Source of the DNA: Bathynomus jamesi
Lineage: Eukaryota > Arthropoda > Malacostraca > Isopoda > Cirolanidae
Length of the DNA stretch: 64,000 nt
Reading direction: 5' to 3'
Assembly (NCBI GenBank): GCA_023014485.1
Contig: JAJOZX010009088.1
Coordinates: 1 to 64,000 of the forward strand
The notes below the pieces were generated by a model, which worked only from the letters and a program-made list of their open reading frames with translations, made no database searches and had not been told where the DNA came from. The position numbers and the translations under genes are program-made. Positions 10,624 through 21,289 of the stretch are shown here, in pieces; the stretch's first letter is position 1, and the number at the start of each line of letters is the position of its first letter.

Positions 10624-11940
10624 ATTTTTGCAATTCCAATATCCCTATCTATTTTGTTGAAATAGGCTGGATTTCAAATGAATGTCTTAATGACATGATG
10701 GCATGCACCTTTCTAGACAAATACATGCATTAGATTTCTATTTTAATTATTTTTAAATTTTTAATTAATTTTTTCAGATCCATATCATTGGTGATGGATG
10801 TGCATGAACGCGTTATGATAGTAACATGTCGCATCAGAGGAATGAAATGTGAAATTAGAGACCGATTCTCAAGAAGGTTTCATAAGCCTGGACCGACAGA
10901 TAAAGCAATTCGTGAATTGTGAACAAATTCAAAAGGACTGGATCTTTGCATGATGAAGGAAGAAGTGGACGCCCAAGAACAGTACAACAAAACATTGAAT
11001 CTGTTCGCATAATGTTCGAAGACGATCAAAGAATGTCAGTTCGCCAAGCATCCCACAGATTGACCATACCCAAAACAACTGTTCAAAGAATCTTGCGTTC
11101 GACGCTGAAGAAGAAGTGTTAGCACATTCAGCTGTTACACAGCTTACACGAGGAAGATTTTCCAAAAAGAGCAGCAATGTGTGCGGAACTGGTCGAACAA
11201 ATCCAAAATAACAATTTAAGGGACCACATTTTGTTTAGCGATGAGGCGACTTTTCACACCTGTGGTAAAATCAATCGACATAATTGTCGCATCTGGGCTA
11301 ATGAAAAGCCAACTGAGTTCACTGAATGGGAAAGAAACTCGCCTAAAGTCAACGTGTGGCTTGGAATGACGAAGTCTAAGATTTACGGGCCCTTTTTCTT
11401 CGCAGAGGCTACAGTGACAGGGCCTGTTTACTTTAATATTCTTCAAAATTTTCTAGAACCTCAACTTCTTGAAGGTGGCATTCTCGACAATGTAGTCTTT
11501 CAGCAGGATAGGGCACCATGTCATTATGCCAGAATTGTTCAGACATACCTAAACGAGCGTTGGAATGAACGTGGGGGAAATAAGCCCTGGGCAGCGCGAT
11601 CTCCGGATTTGACCCCATTGGATTTCTTTGCTTGGGGTTTCATTAAATCAGAGGTCTATCGCAGAAATATTCGAGATTTACCAGATCTGCGAGATCGCAT
11701 TAGGCAAGCAGTTGAGAAAATAATCCCTGAAATGTTCGGAAATGTGTTCCGCAATGCAGCTGACCGCTTTGAGATTTGCAGAGATACAGATGGAGCACAT
11801 GTGGAAACTACTAATTAAAGATTTTAATGGTGTAATACTTGTAATTTGTATAGAAATACATCTGTATTCAGGTCAGTGTGACATTTATTTGAAATTCAGC
11901 CTATTTCAACAAAATAGATAGGGACTTTTGGGACACCCTG
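10624..11940 (+). mobile_element. Mariner-like element with a broken transposase
   Basis: The right terminal inverted repeat (11893-11940), read inward, begins CAGGGTGTCCCAAAAGTCCC and continues TATCTATTTTGTTGAAATAGGCT. The left end (from about 10624) matches from ATCCCTATCTATTTTG onward, but its outermost bases have diverged. The transposase relic fills the interior. The right end is followed by TA. The element is about 1.3 kb, normal for this superfamily, and is no longer autonomous. Confidence 0.8.
10794..11818 (+). pseudogene. Mariner-type transposase, one frameshift and one stop
   Basis: The frame starts MDVHERVMIVTCRIRGMK, a DUF4817-like helix-turn-helix. After a frameshift near 10920 it continues through a second helix-turn-helix with GRSGRPRT and TIPKTTVQRIL. 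An in-frame TAG follows KKKC near 11120. The catalytic domain is then open from 11177 to 11818: the first Asp in LFSDEATF, the second in VFQQDRAPCHYA, and the third in WAARSPDLTPLDFFAWG. I count 37 residues between the second and third catalytic Asp, which points to the DD37D group. It would cut and paste its own element at TA sites. The two lesions make it a pseudogene. Confidence 0.85.
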
Positions 11941-11944
11941 TACA

Positions 11945-12370
11945 TAGAGTAAATGAAGTTTCCATCTCCACAAACGTATTTCGATCTTTTCCCACCAAAA
12001 CTTTCAAATGATGTTCCCATTTTCGCTGGGTTTTTTTTTTTAATTTTTGCTTGTAACATTTCGTTAGATAACGATTTTATATTCTTGTTTCGTTCACAAA
12101 GACTAATATATTCGAACATCAATGGGAAAAATCAAATATTGGATGTTGCTCCACCTCTCAATGTTCATGGTTCGAGCAGGATTTTTTTTTTTCGGGAGAA
12201 GGGGGGCGTTTTTTTACATTTGAATACTCGATTGGTTCGTTTTTTTTTTTTTTTTTTTTAATATTTCAAATATTTCAGTTAATTAGTTTATTGAATGGTT
12301 CCTGTGTATATCATATCATTCTGTTCATTTAATATTTTTTTTATTATTGGATATCTGATTTGCCTGAGGG
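11945..12370. other. No gene recognised
   Basis: T-rich sequence with poly-T runs (about 12030, 12182 and 12240). No conserved frame. Confidence 0.6.
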
Positions 12371-12395
12371 TATATATATATATATATATATATAT

Positions 12396-12512
12396 AATAT
12401 GTTACAACTCAGAATGGTCCCCTGAGAAACTTTTATGTTACACCATCACATATGTTACACATTATGTTCATGTTTTCCGTGTATGGAAAAACGAACTCTT
12501 CTGTAACATGTA
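12396..12512. repeat. Fragment related to FB foldback ends
   Basis: AACTCAGAATGGTCCCCTGAG and the later GTGTATGGAAAAACGAACTC resemble the terminal segment of the FB elements at 5.9, 19.4 and 29.5 kb. Palindromic ATGTTACA motifs lie between. It is flanked on both sides by (TA)n. Confidence 0.5.
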
Positions 12513-12757
12513 ATATATATATATATATATATATATACTCCTTCCTCTTAAAGTACAGTTTAATTAAATTGTCAAAACGCACACTATATGCATCTTATGC
12601 ATTACACAATAGCTTCAAAATTAAAAAAAAAAAAAATGGCATCATTCTGGATCTTGATTTCGGTTATTTCCTTCTTCTTCTATGAGGAGGTGTATTTTTG
12701 TGGGCGCTCGCCCTTAGACCCTCCTTCCTGCATATATACTGTATATATATATATAAT

Positions 12758-13204
12758 AGTAAAACTTTTCTATAACGAAATATGTAAACCAAATTGCTGT
12801 CGTTCTAAAGAGGTTGTTCGTTATAAAGAGGTTTTCCTTTGCCGATATTGTAGTGTATATTTTAATGGCCTAGTTAGACTCTCATTAGTTATTTATATAT
12901 ACTTTATATAGTACTCTATATACAGTATAATAATTGCATTACTTAAAAATATTTCTCCGTGAGAGAGAAACATTTTAGCCAATTAAGTATCAGCTTTTAG
13001 GCATCAGTCAATCAGCATGCCGCTTACGTTCTTGATCGGAGAAATGGAAGTAGAGACGAACACGTGCAGTTCAGTCCGAGTTAGCGAAACACCTCCTTAT
13101 AACGAAACGTGTGTTTTCGATAAAGATAGGTTTTCGAAATGTCCAAGGTGTTCAGTAAAGAGAGGTTTCGTTACAGTGAAGTGTCGTTATTGAGAGATTT
13201 TACT
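12758..13204. mobile_element. Pogo/Tigger-like MITE
   Basis: The left end AGTAAAACTTTTCTATAACG and the right end, read inward as AGTAAAATCTCTCAATAACG, form the terminal inverted repeat typical of pogo-type elements. Further copies of the GTTATAAAGAGG type occur inside. The element is 447 bp, bounded by TATA, with no transposase frame. Confidence 0.75.
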
Positions 13205-14160
13205 ATATACATGTCTAGGGTACAGATTATTTACGGATTAACCCTTTCACTCTGGGCATAGCTTTGAATTGAATTATATGAATTCGAATTATAATACACA
13301 TATCCCCCCATTTTCAACCCCAGAGGGTGGAAAGAGAAGGATATACTCTTGGTTTATAAACTACAAAACTACACCCCGAGTTCAGAAAAGATTAGGAGTT
13401 GGTTTATTTACCATACCCGGATCTGAGCTCAAATTGGACGTGTAGTTTATATGCTACACCAGGAGCGTAAGGGTTAAGTCTTGTACAAACAGTATTTCAC
13501 TACTTTTATAAAGTACTTCTTCACCTATACACTAATTCAAGGAACAAGCAGCTTGTAGCATCATTGTCAATTGTATAGAAACTCTGCACGTGGTTTATTA
13601 CCACTGGAAGCAGCATTGATATAACTTGTCATATTCCAAGTTTGGTTCCATCAGTTCGGCGAAAGACTTTGAACAACAAATACTTTGAACTTTTTGCATG
13701 AAACTTTTGGCTCGAATGTTATGCGTAAAAAGTACCTCCACCTTCACGACTGTAGTCTCGCATGATCTCCTCTATCACCTGGCGTCAATCCGTGTTTTCT
13801 TCTGATAGGAAATATCTTCGAAGAAAATTCCACGGCATTGGAATCTCTAAAAGCAGTGAGTGAACGCAAAACTCGCTCCATTTCGACCGAAACGCTGAAA
13901 GATGTGATAAGACATGATCCGCGGGTGAGAATGGGAATCGGATGAGATTGAGTAGAAAGTAATCATTGTTGCAAAGCGTTTACATTACGTCACTTTAAGA
14001 GATTGAATTTCTATTTTATGTCAAAATTTTCGAACTCTTTGATCAGGGTCTATAGCGGTAAAAAAAAAATTTATTCCACAATAATCACATCAAGTTTCAT
14101 AAACGTCAGCACTACATTGATTTTTAATTATTTTTAGGAAGTGTGGCATAAATAATTTCA
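13205..14160. other. No confident gene; possible decayed transposase tail
   Basis: Around 13790-13925 an interrupted frame (GNIFEENSTALESLKAVSER, then ISTETLKDVI) loosely resembles the C-terminal region of mariner-type transposases, but no catalytic motif is preserved, so it is not called as a gene. The rest is AT-rich without recognisable content. Confidence 0.3.
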
Positions 14161-14188
14161 CACACACACTAACACTAACACACACATG

Positions 14189-14221
<33 letters not shown>

Positions 14222-14246
14222 TATATATATTATATATATATATAGC
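14160..14246. repeat. CA/TA compound microsatellite
   Basis: ACACAC blocks followed by a (TA)n run with phase slips. Confidence 0.95.
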
Positions 14247-14345
14247 CACCAGGATTCGAAACTGAAACTTTGGAAACTGGCGCATACTTCAAAGGTGTTG
14301 TTACGTGTCTCCCCTTTCACTCGAGCTAATGGAGAGCATTCAATT
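14246..14345 (-). repeat. Possible tRNA-derived repeat
   Basis: On the minus strand TTAGCTCGAGTGAAAGGGGAG is A-box-like and AGTTTCGAATCCTGGTGGC is a T-arm-like B box, with about 50 nt between them. The tRNA fold is not convincing. A (TA)n microsatellite adjoins the 3' end. Confidence 0.35.
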
Positions 14346-14481
14346 TTATATTTATCACTATGTGCCAGGTTGTATTAATTTTATCCTCTCTTAGCCAAGT
14401 GGTCAATGGTCAGCAGCGCCCGCGACTTTGAGTGTGGATATTTTGTATGTGCAAAAAGTGTGCTTGCTCATGCGTTTATTT

Positions 14482-14485
<4 letters not shown>

Positions 14486-14541
<56 letters not shown>
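14486..14541. repeat. (TA)n microsatellite
   Basis: About 28 TA units immediately upstream of the palindromic mariner derivative. Confidence 0.97.
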
Positions 14542-14543
<2 letters not shown>

Positions 14544-14796
14544 GGTGGCCCAAAAAAAATGGCACCAATTTTGAGAAGTGATATCTCAATAACCATTGCA
14601 GCTAGGGACTTAAAGAAACAACCAAATGAAAGATAATTCTTTTCTCTTTAAATACTTATTCTATGGCTTGATGGTTATAAGCCCATATAATGCCCGAAAT
14701 TGGCTTCCAAAGAAAATATTAAAAAAAAAGTTGGGCATTTATATTTATTCCTTGATCCTAATTTTAAATGAATTTTTCTATTCCAGACCCCTCAAG

Positions 14797-15118
14797 ATGG
14801 GATTGAGAGAATCTGATAAGAACATTATACAAGCACTACGTGAAGAAAAAGAATATTCATTAAACAGAATCCTTTACGAATTTCCAAATAGAAATTGGAA
14901 AAAAGAACTGTGGCACATTTTTTACAAAAACTTAAAGAAACCGGCAGCAGTCAACGGCGTCTGGGAAGTGGTCGACCAGAAACTATTAGAACGCCAGAAA
15001 ACATTGAAAAAGTAAATGAAATGGTTTTAAGTCAAGAGGAACAACCGGGAACAAGTAAAAGTGAACGTGAAGTTGCGAAAGAAACCGGGATTTCACGTTC
15101 ATCAGTACAGCGAATTAT
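14797..15118 (+). pseudogene. Mariner transposase N-terminal half, left arm
   Basis: Starts MGLRESDKNIIQALREEK, a helix-turn-helix opening. A one-base frameshift in the middle (near 14900) moves to the frame with HFLQKLKETGSSQRRLGSGR (the linker with the GRP-type motif). A second helix-turn-helix follows (REVAKETGISRSSVQRII) and ends exactly at the palindrome centre. No DDD catalytic domain is present, so it cannot catalyse transposition. At most it could encode a DNA-binding fragment. Confidence 0.75.
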
Positions 15119-15436
15119 TCGCTGTACTGATGAACGTGAAATCCCGGTTTCTTTCGCAACTTCACGTTCACTTTTACTTGTTCCCGGTTGTTCCTCTTGA
15201 CTTAAACCATTTCATTTACTTTTTCAATGTTTTCTGGCGTTCTAATAGTTTCTGGTCAACCACTTCCCGGACGCCGTTGACTGCTGCCGGTTTCTTTAAG
15301 TTTTTGTAAAAAATGTGCCACAGTTCTTGTTTTCCAATTTCTATTTGGAAATTCGTAAAGGATTATGTTTAATGAATATCCTTTTTCTTCACATAGTGCT
15401 TGTATAATGTTTTTATCAGATTCTCTCAATCCCATC
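15117..15436 (-). pseudogene. Mariner transposase N-terminal half, right arm
   Basis: Mirror copy of the left-arm frame, read from MGLRESDKNIIQALCEEK at about 15436 toward the centre. It has the same truncation at the palindrome axis and differs from the left arm at a few residues (for example ALCEEK against ALREEK). Confidence 0.75.
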
Positions 15437-15780
15437 TTGAGGGGTCTGGAATAGAAAAATTTCATTTAAAATTAGGATCAAGGAATAAATATAAATGCGC
15501 AACTTTTTTTTGTATATTTTTTTTGGAAGCCAATTTTGGGCATTATATGGGCTTATAACCATCAAACCATAGAATAAGTATTTAAAGAGAAAAGAATTAT
15601 CTTTCATTTGGTTGTTTTTTTAAGTCCCTAGCTGCAATGGTTATTGAGATATCACTTCTCAAAATTGGTGCCATTTTTTTTGGGCCACCCGGTATATATA
15701 TATATATATATATATACACATACTATATTCTATATATTTTCTAAAAACGTAGAAAATAAACAGCCAAAGAAAAATAATGA

Positions 15781-16252
15781 TAATGCCAAAATTAAGAACT
15801 TTGAAAATAAGAAAAGAAGCAGAAGCGTAGAAAATATCGTATGCAAATACTACGCGAAAGGAACTGCAGATATCGGGATGGGCAATGCATATATGCACAT
15901 CCCACATTATGCAAAACGCATTACACAAGTGGATACTGCAAATTTGATAAGAAATGCATGTTCCACCATCTTACGGTCTGCAACACTTATGAAGATATGG
16001 GAGTTGCAAATATGGAAAAAAATGCCGATACCACCACCCTCAAAGGAACGCAACGAGGAACAGAAAAAACGAACATCAAAGAAGAGTGCCAAATTTTTTA
16101 GACGCAGCCAACACATTTCAGCTGCTAAATATCTATCCAGCAATTACAAAACCAGCTGACAAATATAAATATAGAATCCGAGAGCCGGACAGAAGGTACG
16201 AACAAAGGCACTTCATGCGTTATCGGGACAACAGGTACCGACAAAGATAAAA
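15781..16252 (+). pseudogene. LINE ORF1 with tandem CCCH zinc fingers (C1)
   Basis: A basic segment precedes three CCCH fingers. The first is NCRYRDGQCIYAH with its first Cys lost. The second is CKTHYTSGYCKFDKKCMFHH. The third begins CNTYEDMGV and is broken by a frameshift. A Gln/Leu-rich segment and an Arg-rich tail (YRDNRYRQR) follow. CCCH fingers usually bind single-stranded RNA, so an ORF1 role in binding element RNA is a reasonable inference. Several frameshifts disrupt it. Confidence 0.7.
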
Positions 16253-16325
16253 AGAGGTAAATTCTCGGAGGACCACAAGGCAACGAAACCGGCACCCCAT
16301 TGGAAAACAAATCGGAACCACCTGT

Positions 16326-17085
16326 ATGCGAAAAAGAAAGAGAAAAAATAAAATAATCCTAGCCAACATACAGGGCCTTAAATCAAACCATTCCACGAAC
16401 AAAGTTGTATACCTGAAAGGACTCATGCAAGAAGCCGGAGCAGACTTTGCATGCCTCACGGAAACTCATCTAAAGGACTGCCAGGCGAACTGTGAAAATT
16501 GTGAGTCCTGTATTGACAAAAAAAAATACAAATTGACAACTATAACATCCTCCGAGCCGACAGAACAGTGAGACGTAAAGGAGGATGTGCTATTTACACA
16601 CGCGAAAGGCACATAGCAGAAATGGCTTAAGTACCTCAAACAACTACGTAGAATGTGTAGCAGCAAAAATTGAAAAATTAAATATGGTACTAATTGTAAT
16701 GTACAGACCCCCAAACACGCCAACCTCAAAATTTTCAGATTCCATTACAGAGGTAAGAAACTGGTAAAAGATCTACACTCTCCAACCCCAAATATTTTTT
16801 CTGTGGTGATTTTAATTTCCCATTCATGAAATATAAAGGATAGGAAAAAATATATGTATACACCAGGACAAGGGGGCACACGAGAAGACCAGGAGCAGGT
16901 AAAAATGCTACTAGCTTTAGCTGATGAATTTATGTTAACGCAAGAAATAACAGAAAACACAAGAAAAAACAACTGCCTAGATTTGGTATTCACAAACAAC
17001 AGTAATCTAATTGATAATGAGAAATATCCCCAACTATGATATCGACCACAACATCATTGAAATAACAACTAATATAAAGGCAACA
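16326..17085 (+). pseudogene. LINE APE-type endonuclease (C1)
   Basis: Motifs in order: IILANIQGLKSNHS (N of motif I), ADFACLTETHLKD (catalytic Glu), VLIVMYRPPNTPTSK, FCGDFNFPF (the GDFN box near 16799-16818), LDLVFTNN, and DHNIIEI (the D-H pair near 17043). This domain nicks the chromosomal target for target-primed reverse transcription. The frame is broken at several places, but C1 keeps the terminal His that C2 and C3 have lost. Confidence 0.8.
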
Positions 17086-17249
17086 GGAAAGGAAAGAACA
17101 CGCACAACAGAAAGAAGCAAATTCGAAATTTTTAATTTTCACTCCAAAGCTATAAACTGGGAAGATGTGACATCCAGCATGGAAGTAATAGATTGGAAAA
17201 CCATTTTCGAGGCCAAGACAACGGAGAGATGCTAATGACGTTAGAAGAC

Positions 17250-19073
17250 GTTAGAAATTGTGGAAAAATATGTCCCAAAGATACAACAAAGAGGAAAGAG
17301 AAGCAGGTTCGAAAGACAAAAGAGGGCATTGTTCGAAAGAGAAAAAGAGTGACTGCAAAATTAAGTAATTGTAAAGATAACAACATCAGAAAAATATTAA
17401 ATGATAAACTGCAAAGTATCGATGTCGTCATACAGGAACTAATCGAGAAGCATACAGAAAAAGAAGAAGACGACGCTATAGAAGCGATAAAGGCTAACTC
17501 AAAGTACTTCTATAATTTCGCAAAAAGAAAGTCGAAAAACCATGCGACTATCGGACCTTTAAAAAATGAGAACAGTGCTTTATCTGATGATCTAACAGAA
17601 GTATCTGAAATATTAAGCTCAGTACGAATCATCTTTCAGTATCCCAAAAACTGACAAATTGATATGCGATAGAAACGCGTTCTTTGAAGAAGAACCACAA
17701 GGGGAAAGTATAACGGATTTCGACTTTACGACGGATGATATATACCAACTCATAGGGAAACTAAAAACACACTCAGCGGCAGGACCGGATAAATGGAATG
17801 CCACACTGATCAAAAACTGCAAGAATGCAATCGCTGAGCCCCTATACTGGATATGGAGACGATCATAGACACGGGAGAAATACCGGGCATCCTGAAGAGC
17901 GCGAACATAGTCCCAATATATCGATCCGAGGCCAAAAACTATAGGCCAGTATCGCTTATTCATCTCACTAAAATATTTGAAAGAATAGTTAGACAGAAAA
18001 TCTGACTTTTTGGAAACTCAGAAAAAATTCAATGATAACCAACACGGGTTTCGGTCAGGCAGATCATGCCTATCACAACTAATGGAACACTACAACAACA
18101 TTATTGATTAACTTGAAAGTAATGAAAACTATGATGTCCTATACACAGACTTTGCTAAAGCGTTCGACAAGTGTGACCACGGAATCATAATACATAAACT
18201 GAAATATATGGGAATAACAGGAAAAGTAGGGAAATGGATATATAATTTCCTTAGTGAGCGGCGGCAAGTCGTTACAATACAAGGAGTATCTTCATCAGAA
18301 TCAGAGGTCTTCAGCTCAGTACCACAAGGAACAGTATTAACTCCACTACTCTTCATAATCATACTAACTGACATAGATGAGGACGTTACCAGAGACAGCA
18401 CAGTAACATCCTTTGCGGATGACACAAAGCTCAGTAGAAAAATAAAAAACCCAGAAGACATAGGATCTCTACAAACCGACATAAACAGAATCTACAAGTG
18501 GTCGGAAGACAACAATATGAAGTTTAACACCGAGAAATTTCAGCTATATGGGTACGTAAAAAGAGAAGACCTAAAATCCATGGAATATTATACCCTAAAC
18601 GGACAGGAAATTCAGAGAAATTCCAGAGCAAAAGATTTAGGGGTTGTAATGACAGATGATGCGAAATTTGAAACACAAAATAAGATAGCAGTAAACAGAG
18701 CAGAGAATAACGGGACAGATATTGAGAACCTTTAAACGAAGGGATAGGAATGTAATGATTCCTCTACTGAAAATCCTGATCATACCCAAATTGGAATACT
18801 GCTCGGTCCTAACATCCCCATATAAAAAAGAAGACATTAGACAGCTGGAGGGATCCAGAAGCTTCACAGCCAAGATCAATGGGTGCAAAGAACTAAATTA
18901 CTGGGAAAGGTTACGCGAACTAGCCTATATTCACTGGAAAGAGAAGAAAGATACACCATTATTTACACTTGGAAAATAATGGAGAAACTAGTCCCTAATC
19001 TTACTCTGAACCCTATAACTCCCCAAACAACGGTGGAAAGTAGAAAGGTAGACTGTGTCGTATTCCCAAATTG
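17250..19073 (+). pseudogene. LINE reverse transcriptase (C1), FADD retained
   Basis: After a basic linker (QVRKTKEGIVRKRKR) come the RT blocks: SAAGPDKW; the YRPVSL region (frameshifted); QHGFRSGRSCLSQL; YTDFAKAFDKCDHGIIIHKL (first catalytic Asp); VPQGTVLTPLLF; SFADDTKLS with the catalytic FADD at 18412-18423; and the DLGVVMTDDAKF motif. A C-terminal region with YWERLREL and an RT-family tail follows. It is broken by stops and frameshifts near 17640, 17866, 18005, 18110 and 18720. It is the only copy of the three with an intact FADD box. Confidence 0.8.
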
Positions 19074-19378
19074 AAGGCGAGACAGGGAACATCCTTAACC
19101 CTGAAAGAAAATAGTTTTGTAGTGAGAGGACCAAAACTGTTTAATCAGTTGCCAAAGACCTAAGAAACACGAAGGGAGTTGCAGTGGAATCTTCAAAAGA
19201 AGACTAGACGCCTGGCTCAGAACAATCCCCATGAGCCGGGCGTACCTGGCTATGTGAGTGGAGAGCGCAAGAATCCAACTCACTACTTCACCAGGCCAAC
19301 TCGAGAGGAGGGGCGACAAGCTTGACCTTCGCGAAATGAGAAATCATCGCGCGAACCTTTGTAAGGTTGTAAGGTAAG

Positions 19379-19381
<3 letters not shown>

Positions 19382-19428
<47 letters not shown>

Positions 19429-19429
19429 A
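19382..19429. repeat. (TA)n/(TG)n array at the LINE 3' end
   Basis: Directly follows the LINE 3' terminus GGTAAGGTGTG. About 18 TA units, then TG. Confidence 0.95.
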
Positions 19430-20176
19430 AACACAGACCGTGCATGGAACAAGGAACTCTTCTGGGAATTACTCCACTATAGTTCGAATAAGTAATGATA
19501 AGTGACAAATACTACAGTTTTTTTCTTTTTCATGATGGAAAGCCAAACGTGGACACCGGGTTATTCGCAAAGAGGCCCAAAATATAGCTTCCCTCACCAG
19601 CTATCTGCAAAGCAGATAGGATCCAGCTTTGGGACAGGATCTAGGGTTTACAGCTTACACCTAGCCTACTACATTCAGAACCTCAATATATACGCAAGAA
19701 ACTCGTTGCATTCACGTTGGATTGAATACATCAAAGGAAAAGGGGTAACTAATGTATTTTTAGCCAAAAAAACAAAACTTAACCCTCAACCGGAACAATG
19801 AGCGTCCACTTTTCAAGGCACATAACACATCCGTTTAATATACACAAACCAGAACGTGAATGCAACGAGTTTCTTGCGTATATTGAGGTTCTGAATGTAG
19901 TAGGCTAGGAGTAAGCTGTAAACCCTAGATCCTGTCCCAAAGCTGGATCCTATCTGCTTTGCAGATAGCTGGTGAGGGAAGCTATATTTTGGGGCCTCTT
20001 TGCGAGTAACCCGGTGCCCACGTTGGGCTTTCCATCATGAAAAAGAAAAAACTATAGTATTTGTCACTTATCATTACTTATTCAAACTATAGTGGATGTA
20101 ATTTCCCAGAAGAGTTCCTTGTTTTATGCTCGGTCTGTGTTTAACATATAAATTTCTCAGGGGACCATTCTGAGTT
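19430..20176. mobile_element. Foldback element FB-1
   Basis: Inverted arms of about 290 bp (about 19432-19719 and 19852-20142) enclose a loop of about 130 bp. They share AACACAGACCGTGCATGGAAC, TTTTTCATGATGGAAAGCC, CCAGCTATCTGCAAAGCAG and GCAAGAAACTCGTTGCATTC. The right end continues to TTCTCAGGGGACCATTCTGAG, the terminal hairpin-forming motif of the family. No coding capacity. It is flanked by microsatellites and separates LINE copies C1 and C2. Confidence 0.85.
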
Positions 20177-20365
<189 letters not shown>

Positions 20366-21285
20366 GGCGATTAGATGTGATTTCTGTCAACGACTGAATG
20401 ACTTTATCTGCATGAATTGGAATGATAGGGAAATAACTCTTGTCTCGAACACGAAACACGTTGTGGGGATCAAGTTTCTATGTGGCGCATGTACACAGAC
20501 CGTAAATTCTTTCGCGGTCTTTAAAGAAATGGAGATAGCGGACTCGAAAGTTACAAAAAAGAATGAAATAATGGAGACACATGGGTCCGAAATAGTCCCA
20601 ACGAAAAACCGGGCAGATGAGAGAGAAGAAGAAATAACGAATAACAGCATAATAACTAACAACAATTTAAAAACGCATAACAATATGATACGGAAGACAT
20701 AGATGAAAGGAAAGAAATGAGTAAAAGTTGCGAAGTAGTCAAACGGTCCAACGAGCGAAATGATAAAAAGATAATAACTAAAACCGTAGAATATAAACAG
20801 CCAAAGAAAAATAATGATAATGCCAAAATTAAGAACTTTGAAAATAATAAGAAAAGAAGTAGAAGCGTAGGAACTATGAAATGTAAATACTACGCGAAAG
20901 GGAACTGCAGATATCGGGATGGCCAATGCATATATGCACAGCCCACATTATGCAAAACGCATTACACAAGTGGATACTGCAAATTTGATAAGAAATGCAT
21001 GTTCCACCATCTTACGGTCTGCAACACTTATGCAAGATATGGAGTTGCAAAAATGGAAAAAAATGCCGATACCACCACCCTCAAAGGAACGCAACGAGTG
21101 AACAGAAAAAACGAACATCAAGGAAGAGTGCCAATTTTTTAGACGCAGCCAACACATTTCAGCTGCTAAATACTATCCAACAATTACAAAATCAGCTGAC
21201 AAATATAGGAATCCGAGAGCCGGACAGAAGGTACGAACAAAGGCACTTCATGCGTTATCGGGACAACAGGTACCGACAAAGATAA
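20366..21285 (+). pseudogene. LINE ORF1: PHD-like Cys motif plus three CCCH fingers (C2)
   Basis: The 5' end translates to [16 protein letters not shown], then about 25 residues, then [13 protein letters not shown]. This C-x2-C...C...C-x2-C layout resembles the degenerate PHD/RING-type finger found at the start of some arthropod LINE ORF1 proteins. After an acidic/Asn-rich linker and a basic stretch come three CCCH fingers: CKYYAKGNCRYRDGQCIYA (terminal His replaced by Gln), CKTHYTSGYCKFDKKCMFHH, and CNTYARYGV-C-K-N-G-K-K-C-R-Y-H-H across a one-base frameshift. A Q/L-rich helix (LLNTIQQLQNQL) and RYRDNRYRQR then end at a stop at 21283-21285. The N-terminus is truncated by the microsatellite. 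Confidence 0.7.
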
Positions 21286-21289
21286 AAAG

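Larger units (their letters stand above)
14542..15691. mobile_element. Palindromic mariner derivative (5' halves head to head)
   Basis: Two inverted arms of about 574 bp (14542-15115 and 15117-15691) meet at a single central base. Each arm begins with the terminal repeat CGGGTGGCCCAAAAAAAATG and carries the untranslated leader and the N-terminal DNA-binding half of a mariner-type transposase. The catalytic half is missing from both. The arms differ at only a scattering of positions, so any transcript across it would form a near-perfect hairpin of more than 500 bp. It sits between two (TA)n arrays. Confidence 0.9.
15747..19381 (+). mobile_element. LINE copy C1 (uninterrupted, 5'-truncated)
   Basis: Homologous to copies C2 and C3, starting within ORF1 (GTAGAAAATAAACAGCCAAAG) and ending in the family 3' terminus GTAAGGTTGTAAGGTAAGGTG, which runs into a (TA)n array. 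It encodes in order a CCCH zinc-finger ORF1, an APE-type endonuclease and a reverse transcriptase with FADD, all with frameshifts. At 17066-17075 it retains the uninterrupted sequence (GAAATAACAACTAAT) into which the LTR element inserted in C2 and C3. The motif set suggests the Jockey/CR1/L2 superfamily; the clade is not resolved. Confidence 0.85.

Noticed and set aside
10324..10665. 113-codon plus-strand frame
   Set aside because: Phe/Leu/Ile-rich translation of T-rich sequence with no motif; it runs into the left end of the mariner.
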